Shown: positions 1 to 8,617, numbered from the stretch's first letter. The stretch: DNA of 64,000 nucleotides from Methylobacterium sp. Leaf108 (GCF_001423265.1 NZ_LMND01000001.1:312128-376127), one strand, 5' to 3'. The notes: generated from the letters alone by a model not told the origin. Made by a program: numbers and translations.

Positions 1-468
1 CATTCGACGCCCGGCGACCAGAAATTCGCCGAGGTCGAGGAGAGCGTCGCCTTCACCCTCACCTTCCCCTCCGGCGTCATCGCGCAATGCGCCACCAGCT
101 ACGGCGTCCACGAATCGCGCCGGCTGCAGGTGCATACCGAGCGCGGCGACATCGACCTGCGCAATGCCTTCGCCTACCGCGGCCAGCGGCTCGTGGTCTC
201 GCACCCCGACGGCAAGGTCGAGGCCCGCGACGAGCGGGTGCTGGCGCAGAAGAACCAGTTCGCCCTCGAGATCGACCACATGGCCGACTGCATCCTGAGC
301 GACCGCCGCCCGCACACGCCCGGCGAGGAGGGCCTGCAGGACCATGTGGTGATGGAAGCGATCTACGAGGCCGCCCGCACCGGGGCGGTGGTGACGGTGG
401 CGCCCCCCGCCGGGGCGGCGGCCGGGCTCGACGCGACGCGGGGGCCGCAGCCCGAACCGGCGGGCTGA
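1..468 (+). CDS. Gfo/Idh/MocA-family oxidoreductase, C-terminal part (5' truncated by window edge)
   Basis: The frame is open from base 1 and stops at 466-468, so only about the last 155 residues are present. What remains resembles the C-terminal domain of NAD(P)-dependent sugar dehydrogenases of the Gfo/Idh/MocA type. A beta-rich stretch (SVAFTLTFPSGVIAQCATSY) is followed by a GDIDLRNAF segment and a helical end (EGLQDHVVMEAIYEAARTG), the usual layout of the open beta-sheet domain that binds substrate. The Rossmann domain with the NAD motif and the catalytic Lys lies outside the window, so the substrate cannot be judged. The tail after about residue 140 is Ala/Pro-rich and probably disordered. 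Confidence 0.75.
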   Translation, partial: HSTPGDQKFAEVEESVAFTLTFPSGVIAQCATSYGVHESRRLQVHTERGDIDLRNAFAYRGQRLVVSHPDGKVEARDERVLAQKNQFALEIDHMADCILSDRRPHTPGEEGLQDHVVMEAIYEAARTGAVVTVAPPAGAAAGLDATRGPQPEPAG

Positions 469-671
469 TCCCGACCGTTTCGCGCATGGCGGCAGGGGCG
501 CCGCCCGTCCGGTCGACCCTGTGGCACGTCGGCACTGGCCGCGTGAAAAACGCCCGCGCGGCGCTGCGAGGCGGATAACGGCGGTCAGGCCGGTTGCCGA
601 TCTGTCACGACGGCGTGATAGATCGACGCGACCGGCGGTTGTCGCCCTTCCACGAGCCGTTTCGAGAGACG

Positions 672-2198
672 ATGAGGCGCTTCTTCCGGTTGCGGGTGCT
701 TGCCGTCGCAGCGCCCCTTCTCTGGCTCGCTCTCGCGCAGACCCCCGTCCTCGCCCAGAACGGCGCTGACGCGGCCGCCGCGCGGCTCGCGCGTGTCGCT
801 CGCGAAGGTGTGCGCATCGGCTCGCCGCTCGGCGCCGGCGACGATCCGCAGACCTCGGTGGCCCAGCCCGAAGCCTCCGGCAAGCCCTCGGCCAACCTGA
901 ACACCTCCATCGAGGGGAGTCTGGGCGCCTACGGCGATCCCCTCGGCCTGCGCGCGTTCCTGCGCACCCGGGGGATCGAGTACAGCCTGACCTACATCGG
1001 GGAGAGCCTGGGCAACGCCACCGGCGGATCGCGCCGCGGCGCGATCTACCAGGGCCGGCTCGACGTCCAGTTCGACGCGGATCTCGAAAAGCTGATGGGC
1101 TGGCAGGGCGCGAGCTTCCACACGAACTACTACCAGATCCACGGCACCGGCCTGTCGCGCTACTTTCTCAACAACATCATCGCCGTGAGCGCGATCGAGG
1201 CGCTGCCGTCATCCCGCCTCTACGAGCTCTGGCTCGACCAGAGGCTCTTCGACGGTCAACTCAGCCTCAAGGTCGGCCAGATCGCCGCCGACACCGAGTT
1301 CGCGGTCAGCCAGACCGGGACGCTGTTCGTCAACTCGACGTTCGGCTGGCCCAACATCATGGCCGACGTCCTTCCCAGTGGCGGTCCGGTCTACCCGCTC
1401 GCCGTTCCGGCGGTGCGGGCGAAGTATGTGCCGAACCAGAACTTCTCGCTCCAGGTCGGCATCTTCGACGGCGACCCGTCCGGCCCGGCCCGGCCCGACA
1501 ACAATCCCGATCCGCAGCGCCGCAACCGCACCGGCACCAACTTCCGGACAAACGACCCCGCCCTGGTGATCGCGGAGGCGGCCTATGCCTACAACATCAT
1601 GAGCGGCGATCTCGGCGAGCCGGGCACGGTGACGCTGGGCGGCTGGCACCATTTCGGCCGCTTCGACAGCCTGCGGTTCGACGATGCCGGCGGCCGGCTC
1701 GCCGACCCCGCCACCACCGGCATCGCCAGGCGCTTCCGGGGCGACAGCGGGATCTACGGCATCGTCGACCAGACCCTCTACCGCGAGCCCGACGACCCCA
1801 ACGACGGTGCCAGCGCCTTCGTGCGCGTCTCGGGATCGCCGGGCGACCGCAACCTCGTCGACCTCTACGTGGACGCCGGCATCGCCTACAAGGGCCTGTT
1901 CAAGGGCCGCTCCGACGACACCGTCGGCATCGCCTTCGGCCTGTCGCGGTTCTCGCGCAGCGCACGGGGCTTCGACCTCGACACGATCCTGGCCACCGGC
2001 GTCCCGGGCTCGCGCCGCAGCAGCGAGGCCGTCATCGAGGCGACCTATCAGGCCGTGCTCGGCCCCGGCGTGACGGTGCAGCCGGACGTCCAGTACATCT
2101 TCCGTCCCGGCGGCGGCATCGCCAACACGCGCGATGCCAACGGCGCGCGCATCAGGAACGCCGCCGTGTTCGGCCTGCGCGCCATCGTCCGGTATTGA
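672..2198 (+). CDS. OprB-like carbohydrate-selective outer-membrane porin
   Basis: The product is 508 residues. The ATG at 672 is preferred because it begins directly with a signal peptide (MRRFFRLRV, a hydrophobic core, then cleavage near VLAQ). The longer in-frame start at 594 would bury that signal. The mature part has long alternating beta segments with many aromatic and Gly residues, and segments such as YSLTYIGESLGNATGGSRRG and LDQRLFDGQLSLKVGQIAADTEF that are typical of OprB-type porins. It should sit in the outer membrane as a diffusion channel, probably for sugars; the specificity is not visible. It converges on the solute-binding-protein gene downstream, with a 108-bp two-hairpin repeat between them. 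Confidence 0.8.
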   Translation: MRRFFRLRVLAVAAPLLWLALAQTPVLAQNGADAAAARLARVAREGVRIGSPLGAGDDPQTSVAQPEASGKPSANLNTSIEGSLGAYGDPLGLRAFLRTRGIEYSLTYIGESLGNATGGSRRGAIYQGRLDVQFDADLEKLMGWQGASFHTNYYQIHGTGLSRYFLNNIIAVSAIEALPSSRLYELWLDQRLFDGQLSLKVGQIAADTEFAVSQTGTLFVNSTFGWPNIMADVLPSGGPVYPLAVPAVRAKYVPNQNFSLQVGIFDGDPSGPARPDNNPDPQRRNRTGTNFRTNDPALVIAEAAYAYNIMSGDLGEPGTVTLGGWHHFGRFDSLRFDDAGGRLADPATTGIARRFRGDSGIYGIVDQTLYREPDDPNDGASAFVRVSGSPGDRNLVDLYVDAGIAYKGLFKGRSDDTVGIAFGLSRFSRSARGFDLDTILATGVPGSRRSSEAVIEATYQAVLGPGVTVQPDVQYIFRPGGGIANTRDANGARIRNAAVFGLRAIVRY

Positions 2199-2214
2199 CG
2201 CGGGCGCTAGCCCG

Positions 2215-2322
2215 TCATGCCATTTCCGGCTGATCACTTCGTGATGCGGAAATGGGCTTCGCTCAGGCGCCGCGCGGGCTCGGTGATACGATTCACGCTT
2301 GATCCAAGCGGAAACCGTATCA
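2215..2322. repeat. Two-hairpin intergenic repeat, copy A
   Basis: This 108-bp element is matched without gaps at 46981-47088, with 8 mismatches counted by hand. Hairpin 1 has arms around catttccg...atcac / gtgat...cggaaatg with a ttc loop. Hairpin 2 is a near-palindrome running from gtgatacg to cgtatcac. A GC-rich linker (aggcgccgcgcgggctcgg) joins them. It fills the convergent gap between the porin and the TAXI gene, and its last three bases on the minus strand form that gene's TGA stop. It may act as a bidirectional transcription end or an mRNA-stabilising REP-like element. Confidence 0.8.
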
Positions 2323-3783
2323 CTCCGCGGCGGGCAGCTGGAGCGAGACGAGACGCGTCCTGCGCAGGCGGCTCCCGTCGCCCGCCTCCACGCCGTCGAG
2401 GACGCGCCGCGCGTCGGCGATGGCGGCATGGACGGCGTCGATGGCCAGGATCAGGGCACTGACCGTGCGGTTATCGATCGCCCGCTCGCGCGCCTGCCGG
2501 ACCACGTCGGCCACGAGGTCGTCGGTCTCGGTCACCAGCCCGTCGAGGTCGGAGGGAAAGCGCGCCGTGCGGACCTCCTTGAGGATGTCGAGGAGGCGGT
2601 CGAGCACCACGTCGATGCGCTCGCGGCGCTTCCTGGCGAGGCGCTGGCCGAGCCAGGCGACGCCGGAGCCCAGCGTGCCGCCGAAGAAGGCGACCAGGTA
2701 GATGTAGTCCTCGTAGCGCTCGAAGAGGGTCTGCTGCTCGCGCTCGAAGTAATCCACCGCGCCGGGGTGGTTGGGCAGCCGGGCGCTGGTGGCGGCCACC
2801 GTGCTGTCGAACTCGGGCGCCTTCATCTGGTTGGCGAGGGGGGCCGCCGTGGCGAGTTTCGATCGCCATTCGAACAGGTGCTGGACGACGGAGGCCACCG
2901 AGACCCGACTGATGCTGCCCCGGGCCATCAGGCGATAGGAGGCCCCCACCGTCTTGATGTCGTCGTCGGGGCGCTTGGGCCGTCCGCCGAAGGTCCCGGC
3001 CGGGATGATGGTCGCCTGCAGCTCCGGCATCCGCTGCACGATGGCCTCGCCGTCGGGCACCGCGACGAAGCCCACCGCCTTGTCGGCGGAGGCCATCTCG
3101 ACGGCGCGCACCGTCGAGATGGCGGCCTTCGAGGCCGGGGCCGCGATCACCGCGACGGCATCGACCCGGTTCTCCTGCACCGCCTTCGTCACCTCGGACG
3201 GCTTGAGCGGCACCAGCACGACATGGCTCGCCCCCAGGAGGGCGCCGCCTTCCGGCTCGGCCGCCGCGGTGAGGTCGTAGAAGCCCAGGAGGCTCGTGAG
3301 GAACGGGATGTCCGCCCCGTGTCGCTCGACGATGCCCAGACGCTTGCGGGCGAGATCGGGAAAGCTCTCCAGCCCCTGCGCCTGCGGCGCGACGATGAGC
3401 AGGGCCTCGTCGTGGAGGATCGCCAGGGTCAGGCCGTTGTCGGGCAGGAGCACGTCCGGGCGCACCACGGCGAGGTCGGCGCGGCCGGACTGCAGCGCCC
3501 TGGCGCTGTCGCGCACGTCGTCGAAATGCTGGACCTTGAGGCGCACGTCCTCCCGGGCTCGCGCCAGGGCCTGGGCGTAGACGTCGAGGAGCGCCGCTTC
3601 GGCGCCGTCGCGCGGGCCGACCGCGACCACGAGGGTGTTGGGACGCGACAGGTACACGATGGCGCCGGCCACCGCCGCCAGCCCCAGGGCCAGCAGGAAG
3701 AGGACCCATTCGCGCCTCAGGAGGATTGACGGCGTGCCCAGTGGTCGGCCCTTCCTCGGTTGCCTCGCCTCACCCTCGTCCAT
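2320..3783 (-). CDS. TAXI-family TRAP transporter solute-binding protein, membrane-anchored with C-terminal extension
   Basis: The product is 487 residues. A membrane segment at about 25-46 (WVLFLLALGLAAVAGAIVYL) anchors a periplasmic binding domain of the TAXI type (about 50-330). It shows features such as RADLAVVRPDVLL, SFPDLARKRLGIVERHG and KAVQENRVDAVAVI. A second hydrophobic segment (YLVAFFGGTLGSGVAWLG, about 345-365) and a charged helical tail follow, so both ends probably face the cytoplasm. No TRAP permease gene is adjacent, so it is an orphan and may sense rather than transport. The start at 3783 is 35 bp from recX, which is divergent. Its TGA lies inside repeat copy A. Confidence 0.75.
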   Translation of the reverse strand: MDEGEARQPRKGRPLGTPSILLRREWVLFLLALGLAAVAGAIVYLSRPNTLVVAVGPRDGAEAALLDVYAQALARAREDVRLKVQHFDDVRDSARALQSGRADLAVVRPDVLLPDNGLTLAILHDEALLIVAPQAQGLESFPDLARKRLGIVERHGADIPFLTSLLGFYDLTAAAEPEGGALLGASHVVLVPLKPSEVTKAVQENRVDAVAVIAAPASKAAISTVRAVEMASADKAVGFVAVPDGEAIVQRMPELQATIIPAGTFGGRPKRPDDDIKTVGASYRLMARGSISRVSVASVVQHLFEWRSKLATAAPLANQMKAPEFDSTVAATSARLPNHPGAVDYFEREQQTLFERYEDYIYLVAFFGGTLGSGVAWLGQRLARKRRERIDVVLDRLLDILKEVRTARFPSDLDGLVTETDDLVADVVRQARERAIDNRTVSALILAIDAVHAAIADARRVLDGVEAGDGSRLRRTRLVSLQLPAAE

Positions 3784-3818
3784 CAGCCCGCCGAACCCGT
3801 CAGGATCATGATGAAACC

Positions 3819-4388
3819 ATGGCCGATGATGAACCCCTGACCCGGCGGAACGTTGCGCCGCCCAAACCGGTCACCCCGGCCTATCTCGAGCGCGTCGCCC
3901 TGGACTACCTCGAACGCTACAGTGCCTCCGTCGCGATGCTGCGCGCCGTCCTCCTGCGTCGCGTCAAGACCCGCTGCCGCCTGCGCCGCGAGGAGCCCGG
4001 CGCCTTCGCCGACCTCGTGGAGGCGACGGTGGCGCGGGCGGTCGCCGCGGGTCTGGTGGACGATTCGCGCTTCGCGCAGGCTCGGCTCGCAAGCTTGCGC
4101 CGGCGTGGCGCTTCCTCACGCATCGTCCGGGCCAAGCTCGCGGCCAAGGGCGTGCCTCGCGACCTTGTGACGGACGCCCTCGGCAACGAGGCGACGACGG
4201 CGGAGGAGGACGGGGTGCCGATCGAGGAGGAGGCCGCCCATGCCTACGCCAAGCGCCGGCGCCTCGGCCCGTGGCGCCGGCCGGACCTGCGCGGCCCGTC
4301 GCGCGACCGCGACATCGCGGCCATGGCGCGGGCCGGCTTTTCGTATTCGCTGGCGAGCCGGATCGTGGATGCGGAGACGGAGGAGTGA
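3819..4388 (+). CDS. recX: Regulatory protein RecX
   Basis: The product is 189 residues. RecX binds RecA filaments and limits recombinase activity. The sequence has the three-helix repeats of the family: YLERVALDYLERYSASVAMLR, then AGLVDDSRFAQARLASLRRRG, which matches the conserved family stretch, then SSRIVRAKLAAKGVPRDLV. The ATG at 3819 (MADDEPLTRR) is preferred over the upstream start at 3726, which would overlap the divergent TAXI gene. The C-terminal third is charged and ends with a short helix pair (GFSYSLASRIVDAE). recA is not in the window. The radical SAM/UdgX repair pair follows on the same strand after 90 bp. Confidence 0.85.
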   Translation: MADDEPLTRRNVAPPKPVTPAYLERVALDYLERYSASVAMLRAVLLRRVKTRCRLRREEPGAFADLVEATVARAVAAGLVDDSRFAQARLASLRRRGASSRIVRAKLAAKGVPRDLVTDALGNEATTAEEDGVPIEEEAAHAYAKRRRLGPWRRPDLRGPSRDRDIAAMARAGFSYSLASRIVDAETEE

Positions 4389-4478
4389 CGGGCCTTCTGC
4401 CGCCCGCAAATGGTCGCACGCGGGCCGCCGCGGCGATCGGAGCTTGAACGAACCGGGAACGGGGAGCATCTTCGACCG

Positions 4479-5690
4479 ATGGACGAAGCCCTCGCCAAGA
4501 AGCTGCGCATCCTGGCCGATGCGGCCAAATACGATGCGTCTTGTTCCTCGTCCGGTGCGCCCCGGCGCAAGGCCGGCGCGGGCGAGCTCGGCTCGACTAC
4601 CGGCGCCGGCATCTGCCATGCCTACACACCGGACGGGCGCTGCATCTCGCTCCTCAAGATCCTGCTCACGAACTACTGTCTGTTCGATTGCGCCTATTGC
4701 ATCAACCGGCGCTCCTCGAACGTCGCCCGCGCCCGATTCAGCGTGGCCGAGGTCGTGACGCTCACGGTGGAGTTCTACAAGCGCAACTACATCGAGGGGC
4801 TGTTCCTCTCGTCCGGGATCATCAAGTCGCCCGACTACACCATGGAACTGCTGACGCGGGTCGCGAAGTCTCTGCGACGCGACCACGGCTTTCGCGGCTA
4901 CATCCACCTCAAGTCCATCCCCGAGGCGAGCCCGTGGCTGATCGAGGAGGCGGGGCTCTACGCGGACCGGCTGTCGATCAACCTCGAACTGCCCACCGAG
5001 GCGAGCCTCGAACGGCTGGCGCCGGAGAAGAGCGGCCCGGCGATCCAGGGCGCCATGGCGCAGATCGGCGAACGCATCGTCGAGGCCAAGGCCGAGAAGC
5101 GCCGCTTCTCGCCGGCCGGGCAATCGACCCAGGTGATCGTCGGTGCCGATGCGACCACGGACGAATCGCTGATCCGCAAGAGCGCGCACCTCTACGGCTC
5201 GTACAAGCTCAAGCGGGTCTACTACTCCGCCTTCAGCCCGATCCCCGAGGGCTCCTCGATCCTGCCGCCGTCCCCGCCGCCGCTGCAGCGCGAGCATCGG
5301 CTGTATCAGGCCGACTGGCTGCTGCGGTACTACGACTTCTCCCCCGACGACGTGGCGGACGCCACCGACGAGGGCATGTTCGCCCTCGACATCGACCCCA
5401 AGCTCGCCTGGGCCCTCAAGAACCGCCACCGCTTTCCCGTCGACGTGAACACGGGCGAGCGCGAGATGCTGCTGCGGGTGCCGGGGCTCGGGGCGCGGGC
5501 CGTGGACAAGATCCTACGGGCACGGCGCCACACCCGCCTTCGCCTCGACGACGTGGCGAGGTTGACCTCCAGCCTGAAGCGGGCGCGGCCCTTCCTCATC
5601 GCCGCCGACCATCGCCCGACGCAGCTCACCGACAGGCTGGACCTGCGCAGCCGGCTCGCCGAACCGGCAAAGCAGCTGAGTTTGTTTTGA
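4479..5690 (+). CDS. Putative DNA modification/repair radical SAM protein
   Basis: The product is 403 residues. The radical SAM [4Fe-4S] motif is CLFDCAYC, with Cys67, Cys71 and Cys74. A helix-hairpin-helix-like segment near the C terminus (LLRVPGLGARAVDKILRARR, about 325-345) suggests DNA binding. This matches the family usually named 'putative DNA modification/repair radical SAM protein', which is typically next to a UdgX-type fusion, as it is here. The start at 4479 has a GGGGAG Shine-Dalgarno site, and the family N terminus (MDEALAKKLRILADAAKYDA) begins there. Substrate and reaction are not established for the family as far as I know, so the repair role rests on context. Confidence 0.85.
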   Translation: MDEALAKKLRILADAAKYDASCSSSGAPRRKAGAGELGSTTGAGICHAYTPDGRCISLLKILLTNYCLFDCAYCINRRSSNVARARFSVAEVVTLTVEFYKRNYIEGLFLSSGIIKSPDYTMELLTRVAKSLRRDHGFRGYIHLKSIPEASPWLIEEAGLYADRLSINLELPTEASLERLAPEKSGPAIQGAMAQIGERIVEAKAEKRRFSPAGQSTQVIVGADATTDESLIRKSAHLYGSYKLKRVYYSAFSPIPEGSSILPPSPPPLQREHRLYQADWLLRYYDFSPDDVADATDEGMFALDIDPKLAWALKNRHRFPVDVNTGEREMLLRVPGLGARAVDKILRARRHTRLRLDDVARLTSSLKRARPFLIAADHRPTQLTDRLDLRSRLAEPAKQLSLF

Positions 5691-5710
5691 GCGAGCACGG
5701 GAAAGTCCGC

Positions 5711-5822
5711 GCCTCCCCTTCCCCTTGCGGAGGGGGATCGAGGTCGGGGGCGTTTCCGCTCGGTGAGCGGCAAGGTCGCCCGCCCGCCACCACCTCCGAC
5801 TCTTGCCCGCAGGGGGGAGGAC
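5711..5822. repeat. Palindromic cctcccc-type repeat, copy 1
   Basis: This imperfect inverted repeat has cctcccc...ttgcgg...gaggtcgggggcg on one side and cgccaccacctccgac...cgcaggggggagg on the other. A perfect small hairpin (ccgctc ggt gagcgg, 5757-5771) sits in the middle. Related elements lie at 32001-32111 and 40696-40803. All three are in gaps between genes on the same strand. The right end supplies a strong Shine-Dalgarno-like AGGGGGGAGG (5811-5820) directly before the UdgX frame. Confidence 0.65.
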
Positions 5823-5827
5823 CTCAC

Positions 5828-7240
5828 GTTTCGCTCCGCGCGATCACCCTGCGCCCCGGCGCCGATCCCGACGGATTTCGCGACGCCGCCCGCCGCCTCG
5901 TCGCGGAAGGGGTGCCGCCGGATTCCGTGTCCTGGCACCTGGGCGGTGCGCTCGATCTGTTCGGGACGCACGCGAGCGACACGCCGGCACCGCCCCTCGC
6001 CCTGCCGCGCGGTGTCGGCGACCTCGTCAGGATGGTGGTGCCGCACAGCGACCCGGAGCGCTACGCCCTGCTCTACACCCTGGTCTGGCGCATCCTGCAC
6101 GGGGAACGGCGGCTCCTGGAAATCTCGAGCGATCCGCTGGTCCACCGGCTCGAGCGCATGCGCAAGGCCATCGCGCGCGACCTCCACAAGATGCACGCCT
6201 TCCTGCGTTTTCGCCGGAGCGAGGACGCCGGCATCGAGCGCTTCGTCGCCTGGTTCGAGCCCGACCACCACATCCTCGGTGCCGCCGCGCCGTTCTTCGT
6301 CGATCGCTTCCGCTCGCTGACCTGGTCAATCCTGACGCCGGAGGGCTCGGCCCATTGGGACGGCACGGCGCTGTCGTTCGGGCCGCCGGGCCGGCGCGAG
6401 GACGTGCCGGCGAGCGACGGCTTCGAGGCCGGCTGGCGCGACTATTACGAGAGCACCTTCAACCCGGCCCGCACCAACCTGCGGGCGATGCGCTCGGAGA
6501 TGCCCAAGAAGTACTGGCACAACATGCCCGAGACGGCCGCCATTCCCGGCCTCGTCCGCGCGGCCGCCGCCCGGACGGAGGCGATGATCGAGCGAGGACC
6601 GCAGATGCCCGTCAAGCGCAACCCGGCCCGCGCCGTCGCCGCCATGGGCGACCAGGAACCCAAGAGCCTGGAGGCGCTGAACGCGATCATCCGGCGGTCG
6701 GAGCCGCTGGTGCCCGGCGCGACCCAGGCGGTGCTGGGCGAGGGCCCGCCGGGAGCCATCGTCGCCTTCGTCGGCGAGCAGCCCGGAGACCAGGAGGACC
6801 GGCAGGGACGCCCCTTCGTCGGGCCGGCCGGCCAGCTGCTCGCCCGCGCCATGGCGGAGGCCGGGATAGACCGGGGCCATGCCTACCTCACGAATGCCGT
6901 CAAGCACTTCAAGTTCGAGGAGCGCGGCAAGCGCCGCATCCACCAGAAGCCCACCGCCGGGGAGGTGAGCCATTACCGCTGGTGGCTCGACCGCGAGCTC
7001 GACTTCGTGGCGCCCAGGCTCGTGGTGGCGCTGGGGGCCACGGCGGTTCTCGCCCTGACCGGCAAGGCGATCCCGGTGACGCGGGCGCGCGGGCCGGCCG
7101 ATTTCGCCAAGCCCTATGCGGGGTTCATCACGGTGCACCCGTCCTACCTCCTGCGATTGCCGGACGAGGCGAAGGAGGAGGCCTACGGCGATTTCGTCGC
7201 CGACCTGCGCCGTATCCACGACATCGCGGCAAGTCTGTAG
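5828..7240 (+). CDS. UdgX-family uracil-DNA-binding protein fused to an N-terminal DUF4130-type domain
   Basis: About 470 residues follow the first homologous-looking codon. The C-terminal half is a family 4-like uracil-DNA glycosylase fold with GEQPGDQEDRQGRPFVGPAG (from about residue 315), the UdgX-defining KRRIHQ motif (about 368-373) and the VHPSYLLR motif. In characterised UdgX proteins the motif His forms a covalent bond with the abasic site. The N-terminal ~235 residues (HKMHAFLRFRR, FEPDHHILG, PKKYWHNMPE) match the DUF4130 domain often fused to it. The frame has no ATG, GTG or TTG near the expected start. A GTT at 5828, 7 bases after a strong Shine-Dalgarno sequence, stands where a GTG would fit. 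The start given here is therefore a homology boundary, not a proven initiation codon. Confidence 0.8.
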   Translation, partial: VSLRAITLRPGADPDGFRDAARRLVAEGVPPDSVSWHLGGALDLFGTHASDTPAPPLALPRGVGDLVRMVVPHSDPERYALLYTLVWRILHGERRLLEISSDPLVHRLERMRKAIARDLHKMHAFLRFRRSEDAGIERFVAWFEPDHHILGAAAPFFVDRFRSLTWSILTPEGSAHWDGTALSFGPPGRREDVPASDGFEAGWRDYYESTFNPARTNLRAMRSEMPKKYWHNMPETAAIPGLVRAAAARTEAMIERGPQMPVKRNPARAVAAMGDQEPKSLEALNAIIRRSEPLVPGATQAVLGEGPPGAIVAFVGEQPGDQEDRQGRPFVGPAGQLLARAMAEAGIDRGHAYLTNAVKHFKFEERGKRRIHQKPTAGEVSHYRWWLDRELDFVAPRLVVALGATAVLALTGKAIPVTRARGPADFAKPYAGFITVHPSYLLRLPDEAKEEAYGDFVADLRRIHDIAASL

Positions 7241-7430
7241 GACCACCTCCGGTTGCCGGCATCTGATCGTCCACCGGGGGCGGCGGGCCGGAATCTTGCC
7301 GGACCGAACCGAGACGTGCCTTTCCCGACGCGAGATCGCACCGTTACGGACGGAAACATTGCCTGAACGGTCGTGTTGACTGGCGATCAAGCCCGGCCCG
7401 CGGCGGCCGGCGTCAGCGACAGGCGGCGGC

Positions 7431-8582
7431 ATGGCCCATTCGAACGACCCACGACCTTCTCCCGATTCCTCGCTCGGTTCCTCGACGGTCTGGAGTCTCG
7501 CCATGGCGACGGCCCTGATCGGCCTCGTCGTACTGCCGCGCCGATCCGCTCCCGCCGGTGCCGTCCCCGCTCCGGCGGGGCCGGTGCGCGAACCCTCCCC
7601 GTCCCATGCCGGAGCCGACGCCGAGCAGGTGGCCGCCGAGGAGCCGGATCGCGGCCGCGGTGCGCAGACCCCCTCCGCGATCCCCGTCAAGGGTTGGAAG
7701 GACATCGCGATGCGGGTCTACGGCGACATCAAGGAGAACCGGATCGTCTCCGTGGCCGCAGGCGTGACCTTCTACGTGCTGCTCGCGATCTTCCCGGCGA
7801 TCGCGGCGCTGGTGTCCTGCTACGGGCTCGTCGCCGATTCCGCGACCATCAACGAGCAGATCGCCAGCCTGCAGGGCATCCTGCCGAGCGGGGCCCTCGA
7901 GATCGTCGGCGAGCAGGTCAAGCGCATCAACGAGAAGGGCGACACCACGCTCGGCCTCACCTTCTTCACCGGCATCGTGCTGTCGGTGTGGAGCGCCAAC
8001 GGCGGCATGAAGGCGGTCTTCGATGCCCTCAACGTCGTCTACGAGGAGCGCGAGACGCGCAATTTCGTCTGGCTCAACCTGCGCTCGCTCACCTTCACCG
8101 CCGGGGCACTGCTGTTCGTCGTGCTGGCCCTGGTGGCCATCGTCGTGCTGCCCGCGGTCTTCGCCCTGGTGGGTCTCAGCGAGAAGGCCTGGTTCATCGC
8201 GCTCCTGCGCTGGCCGGCCCTGCTGCTGGCGGTGCTGGGCGGGCTGGCGCTGCTCTACCGATACGGCCCCAGCCGCGACGCGCCGAAATGGCGCTGGGTG
8301 ACCTGGGGCAGCGCCGTCGCCGGCATCCTCTGGCTGGCGGCCTCACTGCTGTTCTCCTGGTACGTCTCGAACTTCGGCAAGTACAACGAGACCTACGGCT
8401 CGCTCGGTGCGGTCGTCGGCTTCATGACGTGGATCTGGCTCTCCACCACCATCGTGCTGGTCGGGGCCGAGATCAACGCCGAGATGGAACACCAGACCGG
8501 CGCCGACACCACGGTGGGCAAACCGCAGCCCCTCGGAACCCGCCGCGCCCGCATGGCCGATACCATCGGGGCGGCGAGCTGA
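7431..8582 (+). CDS. YihY/BrkB-family inner-membrane protein
   Basis: The product is 383 residues. The YihY/BrkB pattern is clear from about residue 90: KDIAMRVYGDIKENRIVSVAAGVTFYVLLAIFPAIAALVS, then five further hydrophobic segments ending in YGSLGAVVGFMTWIWLSTTIVLVGAEINAEME, which is the family's most conserved block. The first 80 residues are an extra region with one hydrophobic stretch (VWSLAMATALIGLVVL) and an Ala/Pro-rich linker. The molecular function of the family is unclear; older 'ribonuclease BN' annotations were a misassignment. It converges on the sugar dehydrogenase gene, with a stem-loop in the 12-bp gap. Confidence 0.88.
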   Translation: MAHSNDPRPSPDSSLGSSTVWSLAMATALIGLVVLPRRSAPAGAVPAPAGPVREPSPSHAGADAEQVAAEEPDRGRGAQTPSAIPVKGWKDIAMRVYGDIKENRIVSVAAGVTFYVLLAIFPAIAALVSCYGLVADSATINEQIASLQGILPSGALEIVGEQVKRINEKGDTTLGLTFFTGIVLSVWSANGGMKAVFDALNVVYEERETRNFVWLNLRSLTFTAGALLFVVLALVAIVVLPAVFALVGLSEKAWFIALLRWPALLLAVLGGLALLYRYGPSRDAPKWRWVTWGSAVAGILWLAASLLFSWYVSNFGKYNETYGSLGAVVGFMTWIWLSTTIVLVGAEINAEMEHQTGADTTVGKPQPLGTRRARMADTIGAAS

Positions 8583-8590
8583 CCGGACGC

Positions 8591-8617
8591 CGGATCAGCC
8601 CTCGTGGCTGATCCGGT
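8591..8617. terminator. Stem-loop at convergent junction, containing a stop codon
   Basis: An 11-bp perfect stem (CCGGATCAGCC / GGCTGATCCGG) with a 5-base loop sits between yihY (+, stop at 8582) and the sugar dehydrogenase (-). The minus-strand TGA (8595-8597) lies in the left arm. There is no T-tract. It could end transcripts from both sides. Confidence 0.55.

Noticed and set aside
2299..3729. Plus-strand open frame opposite the TAXI gene
   Set aside because: Shadow of the minus-strand gene, whose signal anchor and binding domain are clear.
4541..5820. Long N-terminal extension of the UdgX frame
   Set aside because: It overlaps the radical SAM gene in another frame and is Arg/Pro-rich with no domain. 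Only the part after about 5828 is protein-like.
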